Shown here: piece after piece, positions 14,933-25,085 of the stretch
Position numbering within the stretch: the stretch's first letter is position 1
Layout: the number at the start of each line of letters is the position of its first letter
Assembly (NCBI RefSeq): GCF_009938225.1
Contig: NZ_AP019657.1
Location: forward strand, 2,914,001-2,978,000
Length of the DNA stretch: 64,000 nucleotides
Reading direction: 5' to 3'
Source of the DNA: Vibrio ponticus
Lineage (GTDB): Bacteria > Pseudomonadota > Gammaproteobacteria > Enterobacterales > Vibrionaceae
Position numbers and translations under genes: made by a program
The notes under the pieces: generated by a model
What the model was told of the DNA's origin: nothing
Seen by the model: the letters and a program-made list of their open reading frames with translations, nothing else
Databases searched by the model: none

Positions 14933-15725
14933 CACATTCTGCGAAAATGAAATTGGTGTGTTTGATATCGAAGATATCGTGCTTCGGGAATACGTCGTAT
15001 CTGTGATAGCTCGTTTCGAGACGCGGCAATCGAAAGCGCTTCCTATCATAGATGTTTCACTTCTATTTCTCTGTGATTTACTTTGTCTCTTCTCTAAACG
15101 TTTGTGTACGTCTCTACTTGTTGTTTAACCTCTCTTACAGTCGCTTAGCGCCTTGTTGCTAGGAATAACGACTCTGTCTTAGACTGTTCGCTTCCCCTCG
15201 CTACAGAGCTTGCTGGGTGGCTTGCTGTTTATTGGCTTGCTCTCTTTTGTTATCGAAGCTTGGATCTGATTTTATTGAGTTACGTGAGTAAGCTTATCTT
15301 GGCAAAGGTGTGCAGATTCTTGTACATCACCATTTGCCGTGTTTTTATTCATCTCCCACCCTGAACTGTTACTAGAATCACACTAACACCAGCGAGCTAG
15401 CAAAAGGCTTGCTTCACTGCAATGCGACTTGATCCAGTAATTGCAATTTAATCTGTTGAGACATCAAGGTTTACGGCATTTTATTTTGTACCCTATTATT
15501 TACGGGGTTTTTCTACTTATCGCACGACTAACTGTTTCTTTTCTTAATTAAATAAATTCTAATTGAAACTATTAAAGACAACTGGATATGTAAAACTTTC
15601 TACTTCGGTTGGAGGTAAAAGCCAGAGTTCGATTTGTCCTTACCAATTAAGCTGTAGTCGTTTGCTACACTGATTGGATGGTCATTACTTTTTACAGCGA
15701 TTTGCAATTTAAGAGGTCTAGACAA
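14933..15725 (+). other. long intergenic region between tRNA-Ser and pdxY
   Basis: About 790 bp hold no protein-coding frame I can support. The stretch is T- and pyrimidine-rich. It contains a perfect short palindrome (ATACG T CGTAT, about 14992-15002), an interrupted inverted repeat near 15141-15175 (AGTCG...TAGC / GCTA...CGACT), and a weak hairpin (ACCC...GGGT) followed by T5 near 15490-15512. One or more small RNAs are possible, but I cannot name any. The last bases carry the pdxY ribosome site. Confidence 0.5.
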
Positions 15726-16613
15726 ATGCGCGGTGTGATTTCAATTCAAAGTCATGTGGTATACGGCCACGCAGGAAATAGCTCAGCTGTTTTTCCTTTA
15801 CAGCGTATGGGATTTGAAGTTTTTCCTATCCATACAGTGCAATTTTCCAATCACACCCAATATAAAGAAGGTTGGACTGGTCACGCTTTCCCTGCCTCAG
15901 ATATTGAAGATCTCACCCAAGGTCTAGAAAACATTGGTGCATTGAAAAAGTGCGACGCGGTTGTAACGGGGTATCAAGGCAGCGTAGAGCAGTGTGAGAT
16001 GGTCGCGGAGTTGGTTAAGAAAGTAAAAAGCTACAACCCGGCATCTATCTATGTTTGTGATCCGGTTATGGGCGCGCCAGACAAAGGCTGTATTGTTAAT
16101 GAAGGTATTTCAGAGTACCTATTGAATACACTTATGCCTATGGCGGATGTGATTGTGCCTAACCAATTTGAGCTAAGCCAGTTCGTTGGTATGGAGATCA
16201 ACAGCTTAAATGACGCTGTCGCAGCGTGTAAAAAGGCCCTAACTTTAGGACCACAAATCGTATTAGTAAAACATCTGTACTCAATCTCAGATGATAAGTT
16301 TTCAATGATGCTTGCGTTTGACGACCAGTGCTTTATTGCTCAGCGTCCACAATTAGATTTCGATAAAGCGCTTGTTGGTGTTGGTGATTTGATTTCATCA
16401 CTGTTTACTGGCGGTCTTTTGAAGGAGTGGTCTGTTGCACGCGCATTTAAGCACTGTAATGAAGCGGCATACGCGGTAGTGAAGAAGACTCATGAATTGG
16501 GTGAGTGGGAGCTGCAAACTATTGCTGCTCAAGATGAGATTGTTGAACCGGTTGAGAAATTCGACCTAGGCAAGTGTGTACAAGATAACTCATTCACGTA
16601 CTACTCAATCTAA
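15726..16613 (+). CDS. pdxY: pyridoxal kinase
   Basis: PdxY phosphorylates pyridoxal in vitamin B6 salvage (ribokinase/PfkB-like fold). The protein reads [20 protein letters not shown] at the N-terminus, then [38 protein letters not shown] and the anion-hole [13 protein letters not shown], where PdxY often has GVGD rather than GTGD. I start at ATG 15726, giving 295 aa, with AAGAGG at 15711-15716; the 16 upstream codons are unlike PdxY. It is monocistronic, with its own terminator. Confidence 0.94.
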   Translation: MRGVISIQSHVVYGHAGNSSAVFPLQRMGFEVFPIHTVQFSNHTQYKEGWTGHAFPASDIEDLTQGLENIGALKKCDAVVTGYQGSVEQCEMVAELVKKVKSYNPASIYVCDPVMGAPDKGCIVNEGISEYLLNTLMPMADVIVPNQFELSQFVGMEINSLNDAVAACKKALTLGPQIVLVKHLYSISDDKFSMMLAFDDQCFIAQRPQLDFDKALVGVGDLISSLFTGGLLKEWSVARAFKHCNEAAYAVVKKTHELGEWELQTIAAQDEIVEPVEKFDLGKCVQDNSFTYYSI

Positions 16614-16633
16614 TCATCTGACTTGTTTAAAAT

Positions 16634-16675
16634 AAAAAACCGTTCATGAGACCTCTCGCTTGTGAACGGTTTTTT
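16634..16675 (+). terminator. intrinsic terminator of pdxY
   Basis: The stem AAAAAACCGTTCA / TGAACGGTTTTTT with a 16-base loop is followed by GC, 20 bp after the pdxY stop. Confidence 0.85.
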
Positions 16676-16715
16676 GCATCTGGACTTGTTGCACGTATAT
16701 GGCGAACAAATGGTA

Positions 16716-16744
16716 ATAAAAAAGCCGATACACAGTACCGGCTT
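16716..16744 (-). terminator. intrinsic terminator of add
   Basis: Read on the minus strand, AAGCCG ... CGGCTT is followed by TTTTTATT, just after the add stop. Confidence 0.75.
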
Positions 16745-16762
16745 GATCATTTTATTTGAGAA

Positions 16763-17764
16763 CTAGCGATTTGCTGCTTTATCTCTTAGCGCTTGTTTTT
16801 CTGCTTCAGAGATAAATGCTAGATCGAGACCATTAATTTGTGCACGGCGAATCTGTTCAGCGGTTAGACCGGCTTGAGGCGCTGCAACTTCATATTCATG
16901 GGGTAGCTCGATACCTTCCACTGCTGGGTCATCAGTATTGATACACGCCATTACGCCGTGATCAAGGAACTGCTTAAGCGGGTGATTTGCTAGTGACTCT
17001 ACTGTACTGGTTTGTACGTTAGAGGTTAGGCACGATTCAATACCGATTTTGTGCTCAGCCAAGTAATCCATTAATTTAGGATCGTGGATCGCTTTTACAC
17101 CATGACCAATACGAGTTGCGCCTAGTTCTTGAATCGCTTGCCACATACTTGCTGCGCCCGCCGCTTCACCAGCGTGCACGGTTACGTTAAGCCCAGCATC
17201 TTTCACTTGTGCAAAGTGTTTTACAAACAGCTCACCAGGTTGACCAAGTTCATCGCCTGCAAGGTCGACTGCGACGATTTTATCTTTTTGGGTAAGGATA
17301 GCATCAAGCTCTTGTTGGCAAGCGTCAGTACCAAAGGTACGGCTCATAATGCCGATAAGGTTTGCTTTGATACCAAAGTCACGTATACCGGCTTGTACAC
17401 CGTCAACCACGGCTTCGACTACACCAGCAACAGGAAGGTTGTGTTTCATCGCCATGTAGTATGGAGAAAAGCGGAGTTCAGCGTAGTCAATTTGTGCGTT
17501 TAAGGCATCTTCAACGTTTTCGTACGCGACACGGCGGCACGCATCAAGATCACCCAGAACAGCCACACCCCAATCCAGTTTCGATAGGAACGCAACGAGT
17601 GAAGGCTCTGCTTCGACAATCTGTACATGAGGAGTAAGTCCTGCAACATCATTTGCAGGCAAGGCAACGCCAAACTTCTGACCCAATTCAAGAATAGTTT
17701 GGGTACGGATGTTGCCATCAAGGTGGCGGTGCAGATCGGTGAGGGGCAAATTCTTAGTTATCAT
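16763..17764 (-). CDS. add: adenosine deaminase
   Basis: Add deaminates adenosine and deoxyadenosine to inosine and deoxyinosine in purine salvage. The 333-aa protein has the zinc-binding [10 protein letters not shown] near the N-terminus, VTVHAGEA (catalytic Glu), [15 protein letters not shown] and the final metal and catalytic Asp pair in NTDDPAV. The length is normal. It is a single-gene unit with a terminator on its 3' side. About 100 bp separate its start from the end of the GGDEF-EAL gene on the same strand. Confidence 0.96.
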   Translation of the reverse strand: MITKNLPLTDLHRHLDGNIRTQTILELGQKFGVALPANDVAGLTPHVQIVEAEPSLVAFLSKLDWGVAVLGDLDACRRVAYENVEDALNAQIDYAELRFSPYYMAMKHNLPVAGVVEAVVDGVQAGIRDFGIKANLIGIMSRTFGTDACQQELDAILTQKDKIVAVDLAGDELGQPGELFVKHFAQVKDAGLNVTVHAGEAAGAASMWQAIQELGATRIGHGVKAIHDPKLMDYLAEHKIGIESCLTSNVQTSTVESLANHPLKQFLDHGVMACINTDDPAVEGIELPHEYEVAAPQAGLTAEQIRRAQINGLDLAFISEAEKQALRDKAANR

Positions 17765-17866
17765 TATACTTAGCTCAATTGTGTGATTTTGAGCTAAGTA
17801 TAAGAATCAAATGCGTGAGTGTCAGCCCAAATTCCGCCCGAATACGACGAATATTGACTACTCTTG

Positions 17867-20398
17867 CTACATGTTAACTAAATTTGTTGGCCATTCGCTA
17901 AATGGCACAGGTCGACTGTATAAGAAACCTTGACCATGCTGACAGCCTAATTGCTTAAGCAGTTCGGCTTGCTCAATGGTCTCGATGCCTTCAGCCACGA
18001 TATCCACTTTCATGCCTCGGGTCATATTAATAATCGCCGCGACAATAGAGGTATCAAGGTGATCCGGTTGCAGTTTGTTGACAAAAGTGCGGTCTATTTT
18101 CAAGCAATCAAATGGCAGTTTATGTAAGTACGCGAGAGAACTATAGCCGGTACCAAAATCATCAATCGCAATTTGAATACCAAGATCGCGAATTGCCTGC
18201 ATGTTGGTTATTGTCACTGGATCATTATCAACCAAGCGTGATTCTGTAATCTCTAAGGTTAAGTTGCGTGCTGGCAGTTTCGACTGTGCCAAGACTCTGG
18301 TTAACTCTTCAACCAGACTTGCTTGAGACAACTGATTAACCGATAAGTTAACATGCAGATGGAAATCTTGATCCCATTTGCCTTGCTCCATGCCTTTGAC
18401 GGCATCGTAACAAGCTTTGCTTAGAATCATCTCGCCAATCGCCGAGATAAACCCACTTTCTTCTGCAATTGGAATAAATTCTAACGGCGAAACCATCCCT
18501 TCCGTTGGTGATATCCAACGCGCTAGGGCTTCAGTGCCAATCACCTTACCCGATTGAATATCAACGATGGGTTGGTAATAAGGAACAAATTCTTCCAGTT
18601 CAATGGCCTGCTTTATTTTTGCCAGCATGCGGGTTTTATTGCGCGAAATGTCAGCCATTTCAGGTTTGTAGTGACTGATGGACGCTTTTTCTTGTTTGGC
18701 ATTGCTTAGAGCAATGCTGCCATTGCGCAGCCATGTGGTCATTGAGTTATCCTCAATATTGGTCACTATGCCTAATGAAACTTGAATGATGATGCTCTCT
18801 TGTCCCATTGAGAATGGTGCAGCAAACATTTGCTGAATGCGTCCAGTGGCAAGAGGAATTTGATCTTGTTGGGTTAACTCCGGTAGATAAACGGCAAACT
18901 CATCTCCACCAATACGCGCCACCAGAGCCTCGGTGCCAAAAGTGGACTTAAGGCGTTCAGCAATGATCACCAGTAACTGGTCACCACTTAAATGCCCCAT
19001 ACTGTCGTTGATATGGCGGAATTTGTTGATTCCGATAAGAATCAAACAGCCTTCTAGTTTATTCAACTTATCGCAAGTATTAACGAGTCCCTCACGGCTA
19101 TAAAGCTTCGTCAGTGAGTCGTATAACAGCCGTGTACTGATCTCTTCAAACGACGCTTTGAGCTTGTCGGCCATGTCATTAAACGCATGCACCAGCATTG
19201 AGGTTTCGTAAATATTACCTGGCTTTGGTAATTCACTATCCCAATTTCCTTGCGCTAACTGCTTGGCAGCATTGGCTGTTGACGTGATTGGAGTCACGGT
19301 GCGGTTAAAGACAATCAGACCTAAAACCATACCAATACCACTGACTAAGAGACCAATCACCCAACTGTTACGCTGGCTTTCAAGCATCGAGCCTAATAGT
19401 TCGTGTTCAGAAATCGAGACACCGATGTACCATTCTAGTCCGTTGTCATCTTGATATGGCGTGATTAGATGAAAATAGCGCTCGCCATCCACATAAGTAT
19501 TAAACAGCAATTCACGTTGTTTCAGTTCATGGTCATTAGCGTAGTTGGCACTGGATTGAATGACAGGGCTAGAGCTCTCAATGCTCAGTAAACGTTGCCC
19601 CTTAACGCTCTTGTCGGTACCCCAAGAAATAATGCTGCCACCGGTAGAGTGGGCAACAAGACGATGACCAGCATCAAACAAGTAGATCACGGCTCCGGTG
19701 TTTTGTTGTTGCTGGCTGAGGAATGCGTTGAAAGTACTTAGCTTAACATCACTGACAACCACGCCTTGCAATTTGTTTTGGTAGTAAACAGGCTCAGTTG
19801 CCGAGAGCGTGACTTCTTGGCGCTCGTCTGCGTTCGCGTAGATTGGTGACCAGCGTGAGTCGACAGTACCAGCATGAGGTTTATACCAAGGGCGGAAACG
19901 CGGATCGTAATCTTTGATCACCGAACGAATGTTGTCGCTGATTTGGTGACCTTGATAAATAACCAGCCCACGATGGAGTAGGTTATCTTGCAGCATTAAA
20001 GAGAACTCGCCGTCAGACTCTTTACGCAAGCCCACATACTCGCCTGCTTGACCACCGAAGCCAATGTTATCGAGTTGCGATACCCCATTATACAGCTCAC
20101 TGAATTTACTCAGCATCACCGTCTGCACCGCTGAGATATCGTGCGGCTTGTAGAGTTTATGTAATGCGATGCTATGGCTTAAAGCAAGGCTTGCTTGAAG
20201 TGGCTGGTAGAGAAATGTGGTCAGTTCAAGTTCAACATTGTCGCTCAATGCCGTAAGTTGCTTACGGCTTACATCAGTCGCCATCTTCTCGTAGTTGTTA
20301 TTTTGTACTACGGTCAGCACGACAAATGTGCTAAGCAGTACGAGCAAAAACGGCAAGACCACTGCAGTTCTTAATGTACATTGAGTATTGAGCGACAT
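17867..20398 (-). CDS. membrane GGDEF-EAL protein, probably a cyclic-di-GMP phosphodiesterase
   Basis: This 843-aa inner-membrane signalling protein has an N-terminal TM helix (about 13-29), a periplasmic Cache-like sensor (about 40-335, with RFRPWYKPH), a second TM (about 345-363), HAMP (about 365-415), GGDEF (about 425-580) and EAL (about 590-840). The EAL catalytic residues look complete: GTEALARW, NLSVNQ, LEITES, DDFGTGYSS, LKIDRTFV, VAEGIE and HGQGF. GGDEF keeps the signature RIGGDEF, but the metal-binding segment usually like LDLDxFK reads IGINKFR, and no RxxD inhibitory site is visible. I infer phosphodiesterase output with GGDEF perhaps only sensing GTP. The signal for the Cache domain is unknown. 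Confidence 0.88.
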   Translation of the reverse strand: MSLNTQCTLRTAVVLPFLLVLLSTFVVLTVVQNNNYEKMATDVSRKQLTALSDNVELELTTFLYQPLQASLALSHSIALHKLYKPHDISAVQTVMLSKFSELYNGVSQLDNIGFGGQAGEYVGLRKESDGEFSLMLQDNLLHRGLVIYQGHQISDNIRSVIKDYDPRFRPWYKPHAGTVDSRWSPIYANADERQEVTLSATEPVYYQNKLQGVVVSDVKLSTFNAFLSQQQQNTGAVIYLFDAGHRLVAHSTGGSIISWGTDKSVKGQRLLSIESSSPVIQSSANYANDHELKQRELLFNTYVDGERYFHLITPYQDDNGLEWYIGVSISEHELLGSMLESQRNSWVIGLLVSGIGMVLGLIVFNRTVTPITSTANAAKQLAQGNWDSELPKPGNIYETSMLVHAFNDMADKLKASFEEISTRLLYDSLTKLYSREGLVNTCDKLNKLEGCLILIGINKFRHINDSMGHLSGDQLLVIIAERLKSTFGTEALVARIGGDEFAVYLPELTQQDQIPLATGRIQQMFAAPFSMGQESIIIQVSLGIVTNIEDNSMTTWLRNGSIALSNAKQEKASISHYKPEMADISRNKTRMLAKIKQAIELEEFVPYYQPIVDIQSGKVIGTEALARWISPTEGMVSPLEFIPIAEESGFISAIGEMILSKACYDAVKGMEQGKWDQDFHLHVNLSVNQLSQASLVEELTRVLAQSKLPARNLTLEITESRLVDNDPVTITNMQAIRDLGIQIAIDDFGTGYSSLAYLHKLPFDCLKIDRTFVNKLQPDHLDTSIVAAIINMTRGMKVDIVAEGIETIEQAELLKQLGCQHGQGFLYSRPVPFSEWPTNLVNM

Positions 20399-20530
20399 TA
20401 GTAATTGTTCTTTTTAATATGGTGTTCTGTAATTGTATTGATTTTAATCGATAAGGCGAGCGCTTTATAGGTGCGCAGACCAGAAAGTGACAGAACTATC
20501 ATTCTGGTCAATATTGTTTGTCTATAAACA

Positions 20531-20551
20531 CAAAAGGTCCAATTAGGACCT
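20531..20551 (-). terminator. intrinsic terminator after ntrC
   Basis: On the minus strand AGGTCC TAATT GGACCT is followed by TTTGTGTTT, about 35 bp after the ntrC stop. It separates ntrC from the GGDEF-EAL gene. Confidence 0.75.
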
Positions 20552-20586
20552 CTGTGTTGAGATGTTCTGTTCGTTTTTGGCGAGTA

Positions 20587-21990
20587 TTAATACAATTCTT
20601 TGAGCTTTCTTGTCAGCGTATTTCGTCCCCAACCGAGCACTTTGGCGGCATCTTGCTTATGTCCATTAGTATGCTCAAGTGCCACTTCAAGCAGAATGCG
20701 TTCAAATTCTGGTTGTGCGGAGTTGAGGATTTCCGTTTCTCCACTGGCAAGAGCGCGTTTTGCCCATTGCGTTAATTGCAGTTGCCAGTTTGCTTCGCTG
20801 TTGGTTGCGACAACCGGCTTACTTTCGAGTAATTCAGCTGGCAAATCATTAGGTAATACCTCACTGCCACTCGCCATTACGGTTAGCCAGCGACAGATGT
20901 TCTCTAACTGACGTACGTTGCCCGGCCAATCGAGCTGTGCCAGTTTCTCAACCGTCGCAGGATGCAGGGTTTTGACATCCACTGCCAGCTCCTCGGAGGC
21001 GAGTTGTAAGAAATGCAGTGCTAATTTTTCAATATCTTGTCGGCGTTCACGCAGTGCAGGGATCTGAATACGAATCACATTGAGGCGATGGAATAAATCT
21101 TCGCGAAAATCGCCTTTATGTACCAGTTTCTCAAGATCTTGGTGGGTCGCGGCGACGATGCGTACATCGACGCGGATCGGAGAATGCCCACCAACACGAT
21201 AGAACTGCCCATCCGCTAAAACGCGCAGTAAACGGGTTTGGATATCAAGCGGCATATCACCGATTTCATCGAGAAACAGCGTGCCGCCATTGGCTTGTTC
21301 AAAGCGACCTTGGCGGACACTGTTGGCACCAGTAAATGCCCCTTTCTCGTGTCCAAACAGCTCAGATTCAATTAAGTCTTTGGGAATCGCAGCCATATTC
21401 AAGGCAATAAATGGATTTTTCGCCCGCGGGCTGTGACGATGCAGAGCATGTGCGACTAACTCTTTACCCGTACCCGATTCACCATTGATTAATACCGAAA
21501 TCGACGAGCGGGAAAGACGACCAATGGCGCGAAACACCTCTTGCATCGCGGGCGCTTCGCCGATGATTTCTGGTGTCGGCTGTAGCTGATAATCCTCTTT
21601 GGCTTGTTGTTGGCGCTGCTCTTGATTGTGAGCGATAGCGCGCTCAACCAAGGTGAGTGTCTCATCAACATCAAAGGGCTTAGGTAGGTACTCAAACGCC
21701 CCTTGCTGGTAGGCATTTACCGCAGCATCTAAATCGGAGTGCGCGGTCATAATGATCACTGGCAAATCCGGTGATTGCTCATGAACTTGACTAAGTAGCT
21801 CAATCCCGCTGATGCCCGGCATGCGAATATCAGAAATCAGCACATCAGGGGTTTCGCGCTCAAGTGCAAGCAGTACGCTTTCACCATCGGCAAATGTATC
21901 GCACTTGATATTGGCTGAAGAGAGAGTCTTTTCCATAACCCAGCGAATGGAGCTGTCATCATCGACTACCCATACGTTTCCTTTACTCAT
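20587..21990 (-). CDS. glnG: nitrogen regulation response regulator NtrC (sigma-54 activator)
   Basis: NtrC (NR-I) is phosphorylated by NtrB under nitrogen limitation and activates sigma-54 promoters such as glnAp2. The 467-aa protein has a receiver ([10 protein letters not shown], phospho-Asp in LISDIRMPG, Lys in YLPKPFD), an AAA+ domain with Walker [10 protein letters not shown], the sigma-54 contact loop GAFTGA, Walker [13 protein letters not shown] and the R-finger region [11 protein letters not shown], and a Fis-type helix-turn-helix at the C-terminus ([17 protein letters not shown]). It follows ntrB on the same strand with a gap of about 50 bp. Confidence 0.97.
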   Translation of the reverse strand: MSKGNVWVVDDDSSIRWVMEKTLSSANIKCDTFADGESVLLALERETPDVLISDIRMPGISGIELLSQVHEQSPDLPVIIMTAHSDLDAAVNAYQQGAFEYLPKPFDVDETLTLVERAIAHNQEQRQQQAKEDYQLQPTPEIIGEAPAMQEVFRAIGRLSRSSISVLINGESGTGKELVAHALHRHSPRAKNPFIALNMAAIPKDLIESELFGHEKGAFTGANSVRQGRFEQANGGTLFLDEIGDMPLDIQTRLLRVLADGQFYRVGGHSPIRVDVRIVAATHQDLEKLVHKGDFREDLFHRLNVIRIQIPALRERRQDIEKLALHFLQLASEELAVDVKTLHPATVEKLAQLDWPGNVRQLENICRWLTVMASGSEVLPNDLPAELLESKPVVATNSEANWQLQLTQWAKRALASGETEILNSAQPEFERILLEVALEHTNGHKQDAAKVLGWGRNTLTRKLKELY

Positions 21991-22041
21991 ACTCGTTACT
22001 CCTCACAGCCGTGCGTTATGGCGAATTTTAAATTTATGGTG

Positions 22042-23091
22042 CTATTTGATTGGCAGATAGATCGTAAAGCAGGTGTGGCCTGGCCAACTCTCTACGTCGA
22101 TCTTACCTTTATGTTGATCGATTAAGTTTTGTGAAATCGACAATCCTAAACCGGTGCCCCCCTCACGACCGCTGACCATGGGGTAAAACAGGGTGTCTTG
22201 TAGGTCAGCAGGAATACCTGGACCGTTATCGATGACTTCTATTCGTGCAGCCAACTTGTAGCGTTGACCATGGATATTGGCTTGATGCACCGTTCTGGTG
22301 CGTATGGTGATTTTGCCATGCTCTTGCTTGGCGAGGATCTGACCAGCATTGCTGACAATATTAAGCAGAGCCTGCTCTATCTGTTCAACATCCATCATGA
22401 TGTCAGGCAGACTAGGGTCGTAGTCACGCTCGATAACGATTTGGCAACCGACATCTAGCTCAACCAGCTGGCGCACTTTTTCAAGAATAAGGTGCAGATT
22501 CTCGCAACTTTTGGTGCCCGGTTTCTGAGGGCCGAGCAGTCGGTCGACCAGTGAACGTAAGCGATCAGCCTGCTCAATGATGATTTGGGTATATTCTTTA
22601 AGACTGGCATCAGGCAGGCAGCGTTCTAGTAATTGCGCAGCGCCACGCAACCCTCCGAGTGGATTTTTGATTTCGTGGGCAAGTCCACGCACCAAAAGTT
22701 TTGCCGCTTGTTGCTGGGCATGTTGGTTGAGCTCTTGTGAGAGGCGGCGCTGCTGATCGATTTTGCGCATCTCGACCAGCAGAAGCAGTTCTTTTTGCCA
22801 AGTAATTGGACTTACCGTGACTTCGAGCATCAGAGGGCGCCCATCCACCACAAAGGTCACGTCACTATCGGTAATGCTCTGACCGCTTTGTAGTGGTTGT
22901 GATAATAAGGCTAAGTCGAGCGAAGCGTGCTGAATGTGCTTGCTCAGAGGAGAACTGGTTAGACGCTTAGCGCTTTGTGAAAACAGTTGTTCAGCTGACG
23001 GATTGGCGTAGCGAATTTGCAGCGACTCATTCATGATCAGAATCGCGGTGACTTGGTGATTTAATATTGTCGTATTCAGCTCAAGGCTCAC
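22042..23091 (-). CDS. glnL: nitrogen regulation sensor histidine kinase NtrB
   Basis: NtrB (NR-II) is the soluble kinase and phosphatase for NtrC, controlled by PII. It has an N-terminal PAS domain, the phospho-acceptor His in GLAHEIKNPLGG, the N box LLNIVSNAGQ, the G1 box DNGPGIP and the G2 box GGTGLGLS. I choose GTG 23091 (VSLELNTTILNHQ), with GGAG 7 bases upstream. The longer frame from ATG 23121 would start inside the NtrC-like operator at 23114-23130 and lacks a ribosome site. The protein is about 349 aa. Confidence 0.94.
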   Translation of the reverse strand: MSLELNTTILNHQVTAILIMNESLQIRYANPSAEQLFSQSAKRLTSSPLSKHIQHASLDLALLSQPLQSGQSITDSDVTFVVDGRPLMLEVTVSPITWQKELLLLVEMRKIDQQRRLSQELNQHAQQQAAKLLVRGLAHEIKNPLGGLRGAAQLLERCLPDASLKEYTQIIIEQADRLRSLVDRLLGPQKPGTKSCENLHLILEKVRQLVELDVGCQIVIERDYDPSLPDIMMDVEQIEQALLNIVSNAGQILAKQEHGKITIRTRTVHQANIHGQRYKLAARIEVIDNGPGIPADLQDTLFYPMVSGREGGTGLGLSISQNLIDQHKGKIDVESWPGHTCFTIYLPIK

Positions 23092-23113
23092 CTTAGTTCT
23101 CCATCCATAGTAA

Positions 23114-23130
23114 CGCACCATGTTGGTGCA
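23114..23130 (-). promoter_or_regulatory. NtrC-binding site in the ntrBC promoter
   Basis: CGCACCATGTTGGTGCA is a near-perfect match to the NtrC dyad TGCAC-N5-GGTGCA (one mismatch at the end). Its place just upstream of ntrB suggests that NtrC represses or autoregulates ntrBC, as at the enteric glnL promoter. Confidence 0.8.
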
Positions 23131-23379
23131 TTATCGCTAAACCAGCACTACATCACCATTAGATAAATGGCTAAATCGGTGCGATAACATGATCCAGTCG
23201 CGGTTTTGCACATCATTGGTGAGAAAGCGCAGTGGTTAAGCTGCTTTTCTCTCCCTCTCAATAGAGTAATGCAATTTGCTTGCCGCACTAGGTCACGTCA
23301 TCTTTTCTCTTTCTCTTTTCTCAACTCTCAATTCTCTCTTCTTTATTCTCTCTTCTTTCTTTTTCCGCTTCTCGCCGGT
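23131..23379 (-). other. ntrB upstream region with a long pyrimidine tract
   Basis: There is no gene. From about 23299 to 23373 the plus strand is almost all C and T (runs of TTCTCT), so an RNA read on the minus strand would be a purine-rich GA tract of roughly 75 nt between the glnA terminator and the ntrB operator. Confidence 0.6.
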
Positions 23380-23380
23380 A

Positions 23381-23409
23381 AAAAAAAGGCCCGCCATAAA
23401 GGCGAGCCT
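23381..23409 (-). terminator. intrinsic terminator of glnA
   Basis: On the minus strand AGGCTCGCC TTTAT GGCGGGCCT (one G-T pair) is followed by seven T, 17 bp after the glnA stop. Confidence 0.9.
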
Positions 23410-23426
23410 AACAGTCTGCTTAGTGA

Positions 23427-24836
23427 TTAAACAGAGTAGTAAAGTTCGAACTCAAGTGGGTGAGTCGCCATGTTTACGCGCTCAACGTCTTGAGATTTCA
23501 GAGCGATGTATGAATCGATGAAGTCATCAGAGAATACGCCGCCTGCAGTTAGGAACTCACGGTCTTCGTCTAGAGCTTTCAGTGCAACTTCTAGAGATTC
23601 AGCTACTTTTGGAATCTCTGCTGCTTCTTCAGCTGGTAGGTCGTACAAGTCTTTATCCATTGCTTCGCCTGGGTGGATCTTGTTCTTGATACCATCAAGA
23701 CCAGCCATTAGTAGACATGCAAACGCTAGGTATGGGTTTGCTGCTGGATCTGGGAAGCGAGCTTCGATACGACGAGCTTTCGGGCTTGGTACCACTGGGA
23801 TACGGATAGAAGCAGAACGGTTACGAGCTGAGTAAGCTAGCATTACTGGTGCTTCGAAGCCTGGGACTAGACGCTTGTATGAGTTAGTCGATGGGTTAGC
23901 AAACGCGTTGATTGCGCGAGCGTGCTTGATGATACCACCGATGTAGAATAGCGCTGTTTCAGATAGACCGCCGTACTTGTCGCCAGCAAATAGGTTAACG
24001 CCATCTTTTGCTAGAGATTGGTGCACGTGCATACCAGAACCGTTGTCACCAACAAGTGGTTTAGGCATGAATGTCGCAGTCTTACCAAATGCGTGTGCAA
24101 CGTTGTGTACTACGTACTTGTAGATTTGGATTTCATCCGCTTTAGTGGTTAGCGTGTTAAAGCGAGTTGCGATTTCGTTTTGACCCGCTGTCGCTACTTC
24201 GTGGTGGTGCGCTTCTACAACTAGACCCATTTCTTCCATGATTAGACACATAGCAGAACGGATGTCTTGAGAAGAGTCAACTGGAGCTACTGGGAAGTAA
24301 CCGCCTTTCACGCCAGGACGGTGACCTTTGTTACCGCCTTCGATTTCAGAACCTGTGTTCCATGCAGCTTCTACGTCGTCAATCTTGAAGAAAGAACCAG
24401 ACATATCGTTAGAGAACTTAACATCATCAAATAGGAAGAACTCTGGCTCTGGACCAACAAGAACTGTGTCTGCGATGCCAGTAGCGCGCATGTAGTCTTC
24501 TGCACGTTTAGCGATTGAGCGTGGGTCACGGTCGTAACCTTGCATTGTTGCTGGCTCAAGAATGTCACAACGGATGTTTAGCGTCGCGTCTTCTGTGAAT
24601 GGGTCAAGAACAGCTGAAGATGCGTCAGGCATCATCACCATGTCTGATTCGTTGATACCTTTCCAGCCAGCCACTGAAGAACCATCAAACATCTTACCTT
24701 CTTCGAAGAAGTCTGCGTCGATTTGGTGCGCAGGAATAGAGATGTGTTGCTCTTTACCTTTCGTATCAGTAAAGCGTAGGTCAACAAACTTAACTTCGTT
24801 TTCTTGGATCAGCGATAAAACGTTTTCTACTGACAT
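23427..24836 (-). CDS. glnA: glutamine synthetase, type I
   Basis: GlnA joins ammonia to glutamate using ATP and is the main ammonium-assimilation enzyme. The 469-aa protein starts [19 protein letters not shown] and shows [52 protein letters not shown] and the adenylylation loop [10 protein letters not shown], whose Tyr is the GlnE target. This is the class regulated by adenylylation (GSI-beta). A TAACCTCC-type ribosome site precedes the ATG. A sigma-54 promoter with two NtrC sites lies upstream, and a terminator follows. Confidence 0.98.
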   Translation of the reverse strand: MSVENVLSLIQENEVKFVDLRFTDTKGKEQHISIPAHQIDADFFEEGKMFDGSSVAGWKGINESDMVMMPDASSAVLDPFTEDATLNIRCDILEPATMQGYDRDPRSIAKRAEDYMRATGIADTVLVGPEPEFFLFDDVKFSNDMSGSFFKIDDVEAAWNTGSEIEGGNKGHRPGVKGGYFPVAPVDSSQDIRSAMCLIMEEMGLVVEAHHHEVATAGQNEIATRFNTLTTKADEIQIYKYVVHNVAHAFGKTATFMPKPLVGDNGSGMHVHQSLAKDGVNLFAGDKYGGLSETALFYIGGIIKHARAINAFANPSTNSYKRLVPGFEAPVMLAYSARNRSASIRIPVVPSPKARRIEARFPDPAANPYLAFACLLMAGLDGIKNKIHPGEAMDKDLYDLPAEEAAEIPKVAESLEVALKALDEDREFLTAGGVFSDDFIDSYIALKSQDVERVNMATHPLEFELYYSV

Positions 24837-24940
24837 CTTGGATAACCTCCAGTGTTATTAAAGCGGTATGTGCTCGTTTCAGTAAATCATCTTGATGCAA
24901 AGTTGATTCTTGAGCGACTAAACAATGTTGAAATTCATAT

Positions 24941-24956
24941 AGCCAAATTCGTGCCA
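24941..24956 (-). promoter_or_regulatory. sigma-54 promoter of glnA
   Basis: On the minus strand TGGCACGAATTTGGCT matches the -24/-12 consensus TGGCACG-N4-TTGCW with GG and GC at the required spacing and one mismatch in the -12 box. It lies about 105 bp upstream of the glnA start, downstream of two NtrC sites. Confidence 0.85.
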
Positions 24957-25039
24957 ATAATTTTAAGTGTTATTTTTCAGTAACTTAAAAAAATAGACTA
25001 GATATAGGTTAGTGTGATTGCACCAGATTGATCCGGCGT

Positions 25040-25056
25040 TGCACCTTGTTGGTGCA
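25040..25056 (-). promoter_or_regulatory. NtrC enhancer site 1 of glnA
   Basis: TGCACCTTGTTGGTGCA is an exact match to TGCAC-N5-(N)GGTGCA symmetry, about 90 bp upstream of the sigma-54 promoter. Confidence 0.88.
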
Positions 25057-25068
25057 AATTCCATATCC

Positions 25069-25085
25069 TGCACAATGTTGGCGCA
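25069..25085 (-). promoter_or_regulatory. NtrC enhancer site 2 of glnA
   Basis: TGCACAATGTTGGCGCA is a slightly weaker NtrC dyad, centred 29 bp (close to three helical turns) from site 1. This fits cooperative binding on one face of the helix. Confidence 0.8.

Noticed and set aside
15490..15512. Hairpin with T5 as a small-RNA terminator
   Set aside because: The stem is only about four pairs. Not enough to call an RNA gene.
20518..20775. 85-codon plus-strand frame at the ntrC 3' end
   Set aside because: Antisense shadow of the conserved NtrC C-terminus and its terminator.
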